From assembly GCA_002390425.1 (NCBI GenBank), contig DGPL01000041.1:38636-82329 (forward strand): a stretch of DNA of 43,694 nt, written 5' to 3'. This document shows, in pieces, positions 43,167-43,694 of this stretch (positions within the stretch are counted from its first letter, which is position 1; the number at the start of each line of letters is the position of its first letter). The notes under the pieces are model-generated. The model was not told where the DNA came from. It ran no database searches and saw nothing but the letters and a program-made list of their open reading frames with translations. Made by a program: the position numbers and the translations under genes. Source of the DNA: Kordiimonadaceae bacterium UBA4441 (GTDB lineage Bacteria; Pseudomonadota; Alphaproteobacteria; Sphingomonadales; Emcibacteraceae).

Positions 43167-43694
43167 ATGGCGAGTGAGTTAGGACAGCAAAACGTGAAAG
43201 GGACCCCTATGAGCAATACCATTGATATGCAATGGAATTTGGTTCTGGATACGTTGCGCACTGAAATAGATGAAAATACCTATAAAAGCTGGTTTAAGCC
43301 GCTCGCTCTGATCAATATTGACGGGGGACGTGCGATTATGGCGGCACCAACCCGTTTCATGCGTAATTGGTTGCTGTCAAACTTCGCTGAAAGGCTTAAA
43401 AATGCTTGGCAACGGGTCAACATGGAAGTTACCGATATCGACATTATTGTCCTTTCCGGTTTTCAAGGGACAGATAAAGATGTTGAAGATGATGGTATTC
43501 AAAAATCTGAAAGCATAACTAAACCTAAAGTAAAATCTAATGCGTCAGTTAAAATGGTAAGCGAGAGCAGTTTTGGAGCGCCACTTGATGCAAGATTTAC
43601 ATTTGATAGTTTTGTTGTTGGCAAATCAAACGAGTTTGCATATGCGGCCGCCCGCAGAGTAGCGGAAAACAAAGATGTTAATTTTAATCCACTT
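43167..43694 (+). CDS. dnaA: chromosomal replication initiator DnaA, cut by the window end
   Basis: The first 176 codons of DnaA, open to the right edge. Domain I (about 15-90) has WNLVLDTLRTEIDENTYKSW and FMRNWLLSNF, used for DnaA-DnaA and DnaB contact. A variable linker (about 100-145) follows, then the start of the AAA+ domain: LDARFTFDSFVVGKSNEFAY. The Walker A is beyond the edge. ATG 43167 gives a 14-residue extra N-terminus; ATG 43209, with AAAGGG upstream, is an alternative start. Its presence suggests that the replication origin may be close. Confidence 0.95.
   Translation, partial: MASELGQQNVKGTPMSNTIDMQWNLVLDTLRTEIDENTYKSWFKPLALINIDGGRAIMAAPTRFMRNWLLSNFAERLKNAWQRVNMEVTDIDIIVLSGFQGTDKDVEDDGIQKSESITKPKVKSNASVKMVSESSFGAPLDARFTFDSFVVGKSNEFAYAAARRVAENKDVNFNPL

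Noticed and set aside
1..43694. CRISPR arrays, insertion sequences, phage genes, tRNA or rRNA genes
   Set aside because: No regularly spaced repeats, transposase or integrase motifs, or tRNA T-loop patterns within a cloverleaf were found by eye.

Overview
The window is a chromosomal segment of a low-GC, free-living Gram-negative bacterium, almost certainly an alphaproteobacterium. The evidence is gene order and family content. There is a hemC-hemD-mitofilin(Mic60)-hemY operon divergent from tsaD-gpsA, then metK-trmB-rimP-nusA-ylxR/L7Ae-infB-rbfA-truB-rpsO-pnp, an Irr-type Fur regulator, a moeB/dut/coaBC/ubiB/ubiE block, and mutM / enoyl-CoA hydratase / rpsT running into dnaA. A marine lineage such as Kordiimonadales, Emcibacterales or a relative is a guess; no 16S or other phylogenetic marker was compared.

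Layout. 1-611: end-truncated PAS_5-type sensor-like protein on the minus strand. 895-10429: an accessory region that looks like a peptide/amino-acid scavenging island. It has two NhaC-family transporters, two lipoprotein amidohydrolases (a YtcJ-like one and an N-acyl-D-amino-acid deacylase), a secreted S9-type hydrolase, a FAD-dependent amine/amino-acid oxidase-like enzyme and a GNAT acetyltransferase. 10426-11880: a membrane fatty acid desaturase with an FNR-like box upstream, and a remnant of a Crp/Fnr regulator. 11903-16025: haem biosynthesis operon with Mic60. 16098-19570: tsaD, gpsA, a YciI protein, a small Rieske protein and an interrupted alpha/beta hydrolase. 19694-31115: SAM synthesis and the translation/RNA-decay superoperon. 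31186-34684: nitronate monooxygenase-like enzyme, Irr, a secreted SH3 protein and a D-2-hydroxyacid dehydrogenase. 34681-39716: moeB, a small unknown protein, dut, coaBC, ubiB and ubiE, all on the minus strand. 39790-43694: mutM, a secreted small protein, a crotonase, rpsT, a 424-bp non-coding stretch, a rhodanese and the 5' part of dnaA.

How it fits together. Most of the window is housekeeping: translation initiation and ribosome maturation (rimP, infB, rbfA, truB, rpsO, rpsT), antitermination and decay (nusA, pnp), tetrapyrrole, CoA and ubiquinone synthesis, base-excision repair, dUTP hygiene and replication initiation. The more individual parts are the scavenging island, the desaturase promoter and a small possible ubiquitin-like protein overlapping an E1-like moeB.

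A recurring oddity is that four genes look broken or shifted near their 5' ends: PAS, GNAT, the Crp/Fnr remnant and the alpha/beta hydrolase. Three of these fit single-base indels, which may be assembly errors or true decay. No tRNA or rRNA gene, insertion sequence, CRISPR array or phage gene was seen. I found no strong case for a wholly new system; the best candidate is the small protein at 35414-35683.
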